DNA of 64,000 bases from positions 186,001 to 250,000 of the forward strand of contig NZ_CXPG01000021.1 of assembly GCF_001403735.1 (NCBI RefSeq), written 5' to 3'. Made by a program: the position numbers and the translations under genes. How positions within the stretch are numbered: the stretch's first letter is position 1; each line of letters starts with the position of its first letter. Under the pieces are notes generated by a model, which saw only the letters and a program-made list of their open reading frames with translations, did not search any database and was not told the origin of the DNA. Source of the DNA: Jannaschia rubra (lineage in GTDB: Bacteria; Pseudomonadota; Alphaproteobacteria; Rhodobacterales; Rhodobacteraceae). Positions 19,354-26,814 of the stretch are shown piece after piece.

Positions 19354-20591
19354 CGGGCCTGATCCTCGCCGCGCCGTGGTCGGGCAGCGGCAAGACGACG
19401 GTGACGCTGGGGCTCCTGCGCGCGTTGCGCGACCGGGGGGTGGCGGTGCGGGGCGCCAAGTCCGGCCCCGACTACATCGACCCCCGGTTTCACGAGGCGG
19501 CGAGCGGTGCGCCCTGCCCCAACCTCGACGCCTGGGCCATGTCGCCTGCGATGATCGCGGGACTTGCCGCCGGGCCGGGCCTTTTGCTGGTCGAAGGCGC
19601 CATGGGCCTGTTCGACGGGGCGCCGCCGGACGGGCGCGGGTCGGTCGCGGACTTGGCACGGCAGTTGCGCCTGCCGGTGGTGCTGGTGGTGGACGCGGCG
19701 CGGATGGCGCAGTCGGTCGGGCCCATCGTCGCCGGTTTCGCGGCGCACGACCCGGAGGTGCAGGTCGCGGGCGTGATTCTGAACCGCGTCGGATCGCCCC
19801 GGCACGAGACGATGCTGCGCCGCGCCTGCCCCCTGCCGGTGCTGGGAGGCATTGCGCGCGATGCGGCGCTGGCCCTGCCGTCGCGGCATCTGGGGTTGGT
19901 TCAGGCGGTCGAGCGGCCCGATCTGGAGGGCTTCCTGGCCCACGCGGGCGCGAGCGTCGGGCGGCAGGTCGACCTCGACGCGCTCGCGGCTTTGGCCACG
20001 CCCCTGCCCGATGCTAGACCCGTGCCGCTGCGACCGCCGGCTCAGCGGATCGCGGTGGCACGCGATGCGGCCTTCGCCTTCGCCTATCCGCACCTGCTGG
20101 ACGGCTGGCACGCGGCGGGGGCCGAAATCCTGCCGTTCTCGCCCCTCGCCGATGAGGCCGCGCCGCCCGCCGACCTGGTCTATCTGCCCGGCGGCTATCC
20201 GGAGCTTCACGCCGGACGGCTGGCCGGGAACCTGCGGTTCATGGCGTCGCTGCGGGACAGGCCGGTGTTCGGCGAATGCGGCGGCTACATGGCGATGGGC
20301 GACGCGCTGACCGATGCGGAGGGACGCGTGCATCCGATGGCCGGCCTGTTGCGGCTGGAGACGTCGTTTGCCGAGCGGCGCCTGCACCTCGGCTATCGTG
20401 ACCTCACCTGCCATTCGGGGCCGTTCGCCGGCGGGTGGGCCGGGCATGAGTTCCACTATGCCACCACGCTCCGGGCCGAGGGACGGCCGCTGTTTTCCGC
20501 CACCGATGCCGAAGGCACGCCCCTGCCGCCGATGGGCCTGACCGATGGGATGGCGGGCGGATCCTTCGCGCATCTGATCGGGCCTTCCTGA
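19350..20591 (+). CDS. cobB: Cobyrinate a,c-diamide synthase (hydrogenobyrinate a,c-diamide synthase)
   Basis: A 413-residue ATP- and glutamine-dependent amidotransferase that amidates the a and c side chains of the corrin ring. The N-terminal dethiobiotin-synthetase-like domain has the P-loop APWSGSGKTTVTLGLL (residues 8-23), KSGPDYIDP and LLLVEGAMGLFDG. The C-terminal class I glutamine amidotransferase domain has YLPGGYPELHA, the nucleophilic Cys in FGECGGYMAMG, and a late GHEFHYA histidine region. The GTG start overlaps the cobA stop. cobA-cobB form an operon divergent from cbiD-cobK. No cobalamin riboswitch is seen in the 85-base divergent gap. Confidence 0.95.
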   Translation: MTGLILAAPWSGSGKTTVTLGLLRALRDRGVAVRGAKSGPDYIDPRFHEAASGAPCPNLDAWAMSPAMIAGLAAGPGLLLVEGAMGLFDGAPPDGRGSVADLARQLRLPVVLVVDAARMAQSVGPIVAGFAAHDPEVQVAGVILNRVGSPRHETMLRRACPLPVLGGIARDAALALPSRHLGLVQAVERPDLEGFLAHAGASVGRQVDLDALAALATPLPDARPVPLRPPAQRIAVARDAAFAFAYPHLLDGWHAAGAEILPFSPLADEAAPPADLVYLPGGYPELHAGRLAGNLRFMASLRDRPVFGECGGYMAMGDALTDAEGRVHPMAGLLRLETSFAERRLHLGYRDLTCHSGPFAGGWAGHEFHYATTLRAEGRPLFSATDAEGTPLPPMGLTDGMAGGSFAHLIGPS

Positions 20592-20671
20592 CGCCGCGCC
20601 CGCGCGTCCGCGCACCGTCAGGGTACAATCCCGAACTGGACCCGTGGAGGACGGCGGCGTAGGTCGGGAGC

Positions 20672-21895
20672 ATGGCAGAGATCGCGACCGACATCCCGGC
20701 GGACGACACCCGCGCGAAACGCAACGTCATCATCCTGGTGGCGGCGCAGGCGTTGCTGGGCGCGCAGATGCCGATGAACTTCATCGCGGGCGGCCTCGCC
20801 GGCATGATGCTGGCGCCGACGCCGTTGCTCGCCACCCTGCCGATCAGCCTGATCGTCTTCGGGTCGATGACGACGGCGCCCTGGATCAGCCCGCTGATGC
20901 AGGCACGAGGGCGGCGGTTCGGCTTCATGCTGGGCGCGTTGGCGGGGGCCACGGGCGCCGGGCTGGCGGTCACGGGCCTTCTGACCGGCAGCTTCGCCAT
21001 CTTCCTGATCGGCGCATATCTGACCGGCATCTACATGTCGGCGCAGGGGTTCTACCGTTTCGCCGCGACCGATACCGCGTCGGACGCCTATCGCCCCAAG
21101 GCGATCAGCTACGTCATGGCGGGCGGGCTGCTATCGGCGCTGATCGGGCCGCAACTGGTGAAGGTCACGGCCGAGGCGACGTTCATTCCCTTCGTGGCGA
21201 CCTATGGCGCGGTCGCGGCGCTGAACCTGGCGGGGATGTGGATGTTCCTTCTGCTGGACATCCCGCGCCCGGCCAAGCCCGCCGCCGATGCCCCCACCGG
21301 GCGAAGCTGGGGCGAACTTCTGCGATCGCCGGCCATCGTCGTGGCGATCCTGTGCGGGATGGTGACATATGCGCTGATGAACCTGGTGATGACCTCGGCG
21401 CCGCTGGCGGTCGTGGGCTGCGGGTTCAGCACCGGCAACGCGGCCGACATCGTGTCGGCGCATGTGATCGCCATGTACGCGCCCAGCTTCTTCACCGGCC
21501 ACCTGATCGCCCGCTTCGGCAGCGCACGCATCATCGCGGCGGGGCTCGTCCTGCTGGCGGCATCGGGGCTGGTGGGCCTGGGCGGGGTCGAGCTGTCGAA
21601 TTTCTACGGCTCGCTCATCCTGCTGGGGCTGGGGTGGAACTTCGGCTTCATCGGCGCGACGTCGATGCTGACGCGGCATCACAGTCCACAGGAACGCGGG
21701 TCGGTGCAGGGGCTGAACGACCTTCTGGTCTTCGGTATGGTCTTCGTCGCCTCGCTGTCGTCGGGGGGCCTGATGGGCGCGGCCGTCGATGCCGCACACG
21801 GCTGGACGGCGGTGAACTATGCGATGGTGCCGTTCCTGACGCTGGCGGGCGGCGCGCTGATCTGGTTCCGCGTGACGCGCAACAGATCGGCCTAG
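20672..21895 (+). CDS. MFS transporter
   Basis: A 407-residue major facilitator with about twelve hydrophobic segments in two halves, separated by the hydrophilic loop DIPRPAKPAADAPTGRSWGE (about 190-210). Motif A-like charged residues occur after helix 2 (QARGRRFGF). The segment GATSMLTRHHSPQERGSVQG in the second half is typical of MFS members of the YcaD-like or riboflavin/multidrug type. The substrate cannot be assigned. A TACAAT -10-like hexamer is present 43 bases upstream (20624-20629) but without a matching -35. It stands alone between cobB and the convergent taurine permease, whose stop is 11 bases away. Confidence 0.88.
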   Translation: MAEIATDIPADDTRAKRNVIILVAAQALLGAQMPMNFIAGGLAGMMLAPTPLLATLPISLIVFGSMTTAPWISPLMQARGRRFGFMLGALAGATGAGLAVTGLLTGSFAIFLIGAYLTGIYMSAQGFYRFAATDTASDAYRPKAISYVMAGGLLSALIGPQLVKVTAEATFIPFVATYGAVAALNLAGMWMFLLLDIPRPAKPAADAPTGRSWGELLRSPAIVVAILCGMVTYALMNLVMTSAPLAVVGCGFSTGNAADIVSAHVIAMYAPSFFTGHLIARFGSARIIAAGLVLLAASGLVGLGGVELSNFYGSLILLGLGWNFGFIGATSMLTRHHSPQERGSVQGLNDLLVFGMVFVASLSSGGLMGAAVDAAHGWTAVNYAMVPFLTLAGGALIWFRVTRNRSA

Positions 21896-21905
21896 CGCGC
21901 GCCGC

Positions 21906-23165
21906 TCAGCTTCGGCCCTTCCACGGGACCAGCCAGTTTTCCGCCTTGCGCATCAGGATGTCGATGCCGAAGCCGATCAGCCCGATCAGGATGATCCCCA
22001 TCAGCACGATATGCGTCAGCTGGGACTCGGACGCGGCGATGATCATCATTCCCGCCCCCTTCTGCGCGGCGACAAGCTCCGCCGCGACGACGGTGCCCCA
22101 GCAGACGCCCATCGCCACCCGCGCGCCAGTGAAGATCTCGGGCAGGGAGTTGGGAATGATGACGTGGCGCAGGATCTGCGCCTTGCTCGCGCCCAGCGAA
22201 TAGGCGGCGTGGACCTTGGTGATGTTCACGCCCGTGACTCCGGCCCGCGCGGCGATCGCCATGATCCAGAGCGCGGCGAGGAACAGCAGGACGAACTTGC
22301 CGGACTCCCCGATGCCGAACCAGATGAGGACCAGCGGGATCAGGGCGAGCGGCGGGACCGGGCGCATGAACTCCACGATGGGGTCGAACCAGCCGCGGAA
22401 CCAGCCCGAGAGACCCATGGCATAGCCGAGCGGAATACCCACGACCGCGCCGAGGGAGAAGCCCACCAGCACCCGGATCAGCGACCAGCCCAGATGTTCG
22501 ATCAGGGTGAAGTCGCGGAACCCGTTCTGCGCAGTGTCGATCAGCGCGGCGACGACGGCTTCCGGCGGGGGAAGCCAGATGTCCTCAATCCGATAGCCCT
22601 TGCGCGGTTCGATTTCGAGCGATCCGCGCGGGGTCATGGTAACGGTGGCATCGTCGATCCTGACGGTCTCGCCGGGGGCGATGGGCATGCCGTTGACCGC
22701 GACGACCGTGACCCCTTCTCCGTCGTTGCGGGTGACGTCGACGAGTTCGGTGCGGTAGGCGTCGATGCTGGTCGCGTCGTCCTGAGCGAAGCCTTCGCGT
22801 TCCGCGACAGCGGGCGGGTCCACATCGTCGCCGACCTCATGGACGATGAACCGAACCCGGGCGTCTTCCGTCCGGCCGGAGGCGTCCTGCGCGGTATAGG
22901 TAAAGCCGCCCTCGCCCAGAAAGGGGCCCGGCGCATGGAAAGGCACGTATTTCGACCCGGTGAACGCGCCCCACAGCAGGAAGATCACCACGACCGAGAT
23001 GATCGAGGCGGCACGGTTCGGACGCACGGCGCTTTCATCCCCGAAGGTGACGGTCTTGAGCGAGGTGAAATCCTTGCGCCGGGTACGGCGGGCCAAAGCT
23101 CCAACGAGGACCATCGCCACCCCGAAGATGGCGATGTAGAGGGCGAGGAGGACGAGTCCGGTCAT
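21906..23165 (-). CDS. tauC: Taurine-type ABC transporter permease with periplasmic Ig-like insert
   Basis: A 419-residue permease. The conserved TauC/SsuC core occupies residues 197-419: WLPPPEAVVAAL, then membrane segments and the cytoplasmic EAA loop that docks the ATPase (AAYSLGASKAQILRH, about 320-334). Ahead of it are two hydrophobic segments (3-22 and 53-69). Residues about 84-195 form a soluble, beta-rich stretch that resembles cadherin/VCBS Ig-like domains: FTYTAQDASGRTEDARVRF, then ELVDVTRNDGEG and VNGMPIAPGETV. By TauC topology this loop faces the periplasm. The family is usually about 250-280 residues, so the insert explains the extra length. It starts one base after the tauB stop. 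Confidence 0.85.
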   Translation of the reverse strand: MTGLVLLALYIAIFGVAMVLVGALARRTRRKDFTSLKTVTFGDESAVRPNRAASIISVVVIFLLWGAFTGSKYVPFHAPGPFLGEGGFTYTAQDASGRTEDARVRFIVHEVGDDVDPPAVAEREGFAQDDATSIDAYRTELVDVTRNDGEGVTVVAVNGMPIAPGETVRIDDATVTMTPRGSLEIEPRKGYRIEDIWLPPPEAVVAALIDTAQNGFRDFTLIEHLGWSLIRVLVGFSLGAVVGIPLGYAMGLSGWFRGWFDPIVEFMRPVPPLALIPLVLIWFGIGESGKFVLLFLAALWIMAIAARAGVTGVNITKVHAAYSLGASKAQILRHVIIPNSLPEIFTGARVAMGVCWGTVVAAELVAAQKGAGMMIIAASESQLTHIVLMGIILIGLIGFGIDILMRKAENWLVPWKGRS

Positions 23166-23166
23166 G

Positions 23167-23970
23167 TCACGCCTTCTCCGTCCGGCCCATGATTTCTTCC
23201 TCCATCTCCCAGATCATCGACAGGATCTCGTCTCGGGTGCGCCCGAACTCCGGGTCTTTCTTCACTGCGCGCAGGTCCTGGCTCACCCCGGCCTTCGCGA
23301 AAGGCAGACGGTATTCGCGATGGATGCGGCCGGGGCGCGGCGCCATGACCAGCAGACGCTCGCCCAGAAGTAGCGCCTCCTCCACCGAGCGGGTGATGAG
23401 GATGACGGTCTTGCCCGTCTCCTTCCACAGCTTCAGCACAAGGCCCTGCATCTTTTCCCGCGTCAGCGCGTCGAGCGCGCCCAGCGGCTCATCCATCAGG
23501 ATGATGTCGGGGTCGTTGGCCAGGCATCGCGCCAACGCCACGCGCTGCTGCATTCCGCCCGAAAGCTCGTAGATGGCCTTGTCCTTGAAGTTTCGCAGGC
23601 CGGTGATCTCCAGCAGATGATCGGCCTTCTCGGCGCGCTCGGCCTTGGGCGTGCCTTTCATCCTCGGGCCGAACTCCACGTTCTCGCGCACAGACATCCA
23701 TTCGAACAGGGCGCCCTGCTGGAACATCATGGCCCGGTCGGCGGACGGGCCGGTGACGGTCTTGCCGTGCAGGACGACCCGCCCGCCAGTGGGCGCGAGG
23801 AAGCCCGCGACGATGTTGAGAAGCGTGGTCTTCCCGCAGCCCGAAGGCCCCAGGACGGACAGAAGCCCTCCGTCGTCCACGGCAAGGGAGACGTCTTGCA
23901 GCGCCTGAACATAGCTGCCGTTGGGCAGATCGAAACGCATCGAGACGTTCTCGATGGACAGTCCGTTCAT
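23167..23970 (-). CDS. tauB: Taurine-type ABC transporter ATP-binding protein
   Basis: A nitrate/sulfonate/taurine-type ATPase of 267 residues from ATG 23970. This start is chosen because GGGA lies upstream and MNGLSIENVSMRF resembles the family; an ATG at 23985 would add five residues. Walker A (GPSGCGKTT), Q-loop (MMFQQGAL), ABC signature (LSGGMQQR), Walker B (IILMDEPLGALD) and D-loop are intact. The H-loop reads VILITRSVEEA: the switch histidine (normally ITH) is Arg, codon CGC at 23389-23391, residue 194. That histidine contacts the ATP gamma-phosphate in most ABC ATPases, so the substitution could weaken hydrolysis. It lies between tauA and tauC. Confidence 0.9.
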   Translation of the reverse strand: MNGLSIENVSMRFDLPNGSYVQALQDVSLAVDDGGLLSVLGPSGCGKTTLLNIVAGFLAPTGGRVVLHGKTVTGPSADRAMMFQQGALFEWMSVRENVEFGPRMKGTPKAERAEKADHLLEITGLRNFKDKAIYELSGGMQQRVALARCLANDPDIILMDEPLGALDALTREKMQGLVLKLWKETGKTVILITRSVEEALLLGERLLVMAPRPGRIHREYRLPFAKAGVSQDLRAVKKDPEFGRTRDEILSMIWEMEEEIMGRTEKA

Positions 23971-24005
23971 CCGAGGTTTCCCCATGATTTGCTGTTCGGT
24001 GCGGA

Positions 24006-24027
24006 CGGCCGGACCCCCGCCCGGCCG
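24006..24027 (-). repeat. Intercistronic hairpin between tauA and tauB
   Basis: CGGCCGG (24006-24012) and CCGGCCG (24021-24027) form a 7-bp GC stem with an 8-base loop, 20 bases past the tauA stop and without a T-run. Such stem-loops after a binding-protein gene commonly protect its mRNA or reduce read-through, raising the ratio of binding protein to ATPase. That role is inferred from position. Confidence 0.45.
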
Positions 24028-24047
24028 CCCCGAAGTGTCGTCGCGCG

Positions 24048-24860
24048 TCAGTCGGCGCTGGCCGGGCCGGATTCGGTGGCCATGATCGGCAGCATCTCTG
24101 CCTGCGCCTCCGGGCCGGAATTCCAGCGCGCGGTGGCGTCGGTCGGCACCGACAGGAACTCCGCCAGAAGATCGGGCCGCTCCGCGACGAAGGATGCAGG
24201 CGCGGAGGTGCCGTCGAACACGAGGACGCCAAGGTCGTCCGTCTCGTCGCCGATGAGCAGGACGTTGCCGTGCTCCTTCATCCGGCCGAGCGATCCGCCG
24301 TAGCCGCGGACCATGTCGAGCGCACCCCGTACGAAGGCCGACGCACCATCGGGCGGGGTCATGCCGACAACTTCCATGACGGAAACCTCCACGCCGAAAT
24401 GCGCCATCTGCGCAAAAAAGCCGTAATGCGCGGCGGTGACGATTGGCACGCTGACCTTGTTGCCGTCGAGGTCCTTGGCAGTCTCCTCGTCGATCTCCAA
24501 CTTCGAAGCCACGACGCAGTTGTCGTTGTCGGAATAGCTGACCGCGACGTCGAGCTTCTTGATGTCCTGCCCGGCGCTGGTCGCCACGCCGAAGGGCGGC
24601 ACATCCTGGCTGACCGAGATCTGCACGTCGCCCGAGGCCATCCCGGCCGACATGGCGGTGCCGGTGTCGAAGGCGACCCGGTTGACGTCGACGCCCAGCT
24701 CATCCTCGGAGGGGCCGGCGTTCTTGGCCACGGGGAAGGGCAGCGGCCAATCCTTGAAATAGGCCACGGTGATTTCCCTGGACTTGGCCAGCGCACCCTG
24801 CGCTCCGGTCAACAGCGCCACCGCCGCCGCCGCACCCATGAGCTTGGATGTCAGGGACAT
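24048..24860 (-). CDS. tauA: Taurine ABC transporter substrate-binding protein, C-terminally short
   Basis: A 270-residue periplasmic protein with a Sec signal peptide (1-25, ending GALAKS). Diagnostic blocks are TVAYFKDWPLPFPVAK, FDTGTAMSAGMASGDVQISVSQ, VATSAGQDIKKLDVAVSYSD, and DMVRGYGGSLGRMKEHGN, which match Rhodobacterales taurine-binding proteins. Those proteins are, from memory, about 325-335 residues; this one stops after MLPIMATESGPASAD, so about 55-60 C-terminal residues are absent. No continuation is found in the other frames of the 62-base gap to tauB, so a deletion rather than a simple frameshift is likely. Ribosome binding site: GGGAGAGAG. It may be non-functional or a viable short form. 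Confidence 0.8.
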   Translation of the reverse strand: MSLTSKLMGAAAAVALLTGAQGALAKSREITVAYFKDWPLPFPVAKNAGPSEDELGVDVNRVAFDTGTAMSAGMASGDVQISVSQDVPPFGVATSAGQDIKKLDVAVSYSDNDNCVVASKLEIDEETAKDLDGNKVSVPIVTAAHYGFFAQMAHFGVEVSVMEVVGMTPPDGASAFVRGALDMVRGYGGSLGRMKEHGNVLLIGDETDDLGVLVFDGTSAPASFVAERPDLLAEFLSVPTDATARWNSGPEAQAEMLPIMATESGPASAD

Positions 24861-25003
24861 AGGGTTCTCTCTCTCCCGATTGTCTGCCGGTTGCCGGGGG
24901 GCATCTGAAGGCCCCTTGTCACCCCGCCGGAACAGTCCCGACCCAGAGGGGCAAGATCGAAGCCTAGAGGCGGCGCGGCGCACCGGGCAACAGCTCCCGT
25001 AAG

Positions 25004-25036
25004 CTGGACCTAGCGCCCCATGGCCACTGGCCCTAT
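25004..25036 (+). promoter_or_regulatory. TauR-type direct repeats and promoter of tpa
   Basis: CTGGACCTAG (25004-25013) and CTGGCCCTAT (25027-25036) are direct repeats with a 23-bp pitch, close to CTGGACTTAA, which I recall as the TauR repeat upstream of tpa in Rhodobacter capsulatus. A CATAAT -10 hexamer at 25065-25070 has no good -35, as expected for an activated promoter with the activator bound just upstream. The 260-base region also separates tpa from the divergent tauA, so the same sites may serve both directions. Confidence 0.65.
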
Positions 25037-25120
25037 CGAATGGCGCCGATCCATGCGCTTGTTCCATAATCGCGCGGGCCGCGCCGCCCCCCGCGCCCGT
25101 TCCGCCGAGGAGTAGATTCC

Positions 25121-26509
25121 ATGGACACCCTGACCCCCAATGACATGTCCGCCATCGTCGAGGCCGACCGCGCCCACGTCTGGCACCATCTTCTGCCCCA
25201 CAAGCCGCTGGAGACGAACGACCCGCGAATCATCGTCGAGGGCAAGGGGATGCGCGTCTGGGACCAGCGCGGGAAGGAGCATCTGGACGCCGTTTCGGGC
25301 GGCGTCTGGACGGTGAACGTGGGCTATGGCCGGACCGAGATCGCCGATGCCGTGCGCGACCAGCTAGTCAAGATGAACTATTTCGCCCAGTCCGCCGGGT
25401 CGATCCCCGGCGCCCGCTTTGCCGAACGGTTGACCGAAAAGATGCCGGGGCTGACGCGGCTCTACTATGCCAACTCGGGGTCGGAGGCGAACGAGAAGGC
25501 GTTCAAGATGGTCCGGCAGATCAGCCACCGCCATCACGGCGGCCGCAAGTCCAAGATCCTCTACCGCGACCGCGACTATCACGGAACGACCATCGCCTGC
25601 CTCTCGGCGGGCGGCCAGCAGGAGCGGAACGCGCAATATGGCCCCTATACGCCGGGCTTCGTCGAGGTGCCGCACTGCCTTGAGTACCGCAAGGCCGACC
25701 AGGGCTGGGGCGACGTCGAGGATTACGGCCGCCGCGCCGCCGACGCCATCGAGGAGGTCATCCTGCGCGAGGGCCCCGACACCGTAGGCGCGCTGTGCCT
25801 GGAGCCGATCACCGCGGGCGGCGGCGTCATCGTGCCCCCCGAAGGATACTGGGCCCGCGTGCAGGAGATCTGCGAGACATACGACATCCTGCTGCACATC
25901 GACGAGGTCGTCTGCGGCGTGGGCCGCACCGGCACCTGGTTCGGGTATCAGCATTACGGCGTGAAGCCCGATTTCGTCACCATGGCCAAGGGGGTGGCCT
26001 CGGGCTACGCCGCCATCTCCTGCTGCGCCACGTCGGAGCGGGTGTTCGAGATGTTCAAGGACGCGCCGGACGATCCGATGCACTACTTCCGCGACATCTC
26101 GACCTTCGGCGGCTGCACCGCCGGGCCCGCCGCCGCGCTGGCCAACATGGACATCATCGAGCGTGAGGATCTGCTGGCGAACTGCACCGCCATGGGCGAC
26201 TACATGCTTGACGGGCTGCATGCGCTGGCCGACCGGCACCGCGTCATCGGACAAGCACGCGGTAAGGGGCTGTTCCTCGGCGCGGAACTGGTCGCAGACC
26301 GCGACACCCGGGAGCCTGCGGCGGAAAAGAAGGTGCAGGCCGTGGTGGCAGATTGCATGGAGCAGGGCGTCATCATCGGCGCGACCAACCGCTCGGTGCC
26401 GGGCCACAACAACACCCTGTGCTTCAGCCCCGCCCTGATCGCCAAAAAGGACGACATCGACGCGATCCTGTCGGCGGTCGACGGCGCCCTGGGCCGCGTC
26501 TTCACCTAG
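25121..26509 (+). CDS. tpa: Taurine--pyruvate aminotransferase
   Basis: A 462-residue class III PLP aminotransferase transferring the amino group of taurine to pyruvate, giving sulfoacetaldehyde and alanine. Family features: YYANSGSEANEKAFKM (about 115-130), LYRDRDYHGTT, CLEPITAGGGVIVPP, LHIDEVVCGVGRTG with the PLP-contacting Asp, and the PLP Schiff-base Lys290 in TMAKGVASGY. DISTFGGCTAGPAAALANM supplies the substrate-side residues. Closely related omega-amino acid:pyruvate transaminases exist. The assignment to taurine rests on the neighbours tauABC, tauR and xsc and on the overall Tpa-like sequence. It is divergent from tauA, preceded by TauR-type repeats. Confidence 0.92.
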   Translation: MDTLTPNDMSAIVEADRAHVWHHLLPHKPLETNDPRIIVEGKGMRVWDQRGKEHLDAVSGGVWTVNVGYGRTEIADAVRDQLVKMNYFAQSAGSIPGARFAERLTEKMPGLTRLYYANSGSEANEKAFKMVRQISHRHHGGRKSKILYRDRDYHGTTIACLSAGGQQERNAQYGPYTPGFVEVPHCLEYRKADQGWGDVEDYGRRAADAIEEVILREGPDTVGALCLEPITAGGGVIVPPEGYWARVQEICETYDILLHIDEVVCGVGRTGTWFGYQHYGVKPDFVTMAKGVASGYAAISCCATSERVFEMFKDAPDDPMHYFRDISTFGGCTAGPAAALANMDIIEREDLLANCTAMGDYMLDGLHALADRHRVIGQARGKGLFLGAELVADRDTREPAAEKKVQAVVADCMEQGVIIGATNRSVPGHNNTLCFSPALIAKKDDIDAILSAVDGALGRVFT

Positions 26510-26547
26510 GGTCTTGCCCGCACGGCGCGCGCGTCTATCTGTCCCGG

Positions 26548-26772
26548 ATGGATCCGCGCCCCGCCATCTTCTGGCTGTCGGCCATCGCCTGCGGCATCAC
26601 CTGCGCCACGCTTCTGACGGCGGCGCTCGTCTGGCTCGACGTGGGCGGGCTGGGGCATCTGGTCGAGACGGTGTCGGGCGGGACCATCGCGCTCTGGGTG
26701 CTGTGGTTGGCGCTCGTGTCGCTGTTCGTCCCGGCCTGCGCCGCGATGGCGCTGTGGCAGGGGCGGGAGTGA
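26548..26772 (+). CDS. Small two-helix membrane protein, function unknown
   Basis: A 74-residue ORF starting 38 bases after tpa. It has two hydrophobic segments (about residues 8-29 and 46-68: IFWLSAIACGITCATLLTAA and ALWVLWLALVSLFVPACAAM) with a short loop between, and nearly nothing else. I do not recognise a family. Codon use matches its neighbours, and the third positions are GC-rich. Its position between tpa and tauR suggests co-transcription with tpa, but no role in taurine metabolism can be shown. It could be a non-coding stretch that happens to be open, although the two clean helices argue for a gene. Confidence 0.5.
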   Translation: MDPRPAIFWLSAIACGITCATLLTAALVWLDVGGLGHLVETVSGGTIALWVLWLALVSLFVPACAAMALWQGRE

Positions 26773-26779
26773 GGGCTTC

Positions 26780-26811
26780 CTGAGTCCAGCCGGGTTGGCG
26801 TATAAGTCCAA
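26780..26811 (-). promoter_or_regulatory. TauR-type repeats overlapping the tauR promoter
   Basis: On the minus strand, TTGGACTTAT (26811-26802) and CTGGACTCAG (26789-26780) repeat with a 22-bp pitch, matching the pairs before tpa and xsc. The first copy covers TATAAG (26801-26806), a near-consensus -10 for tauR, and ends three bases before the tauR ATG. Binding there would block transcription of tauR, so autorepression is the natural reading. Confidence 0.55.
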
Positions 26812-26814
26812 TCC

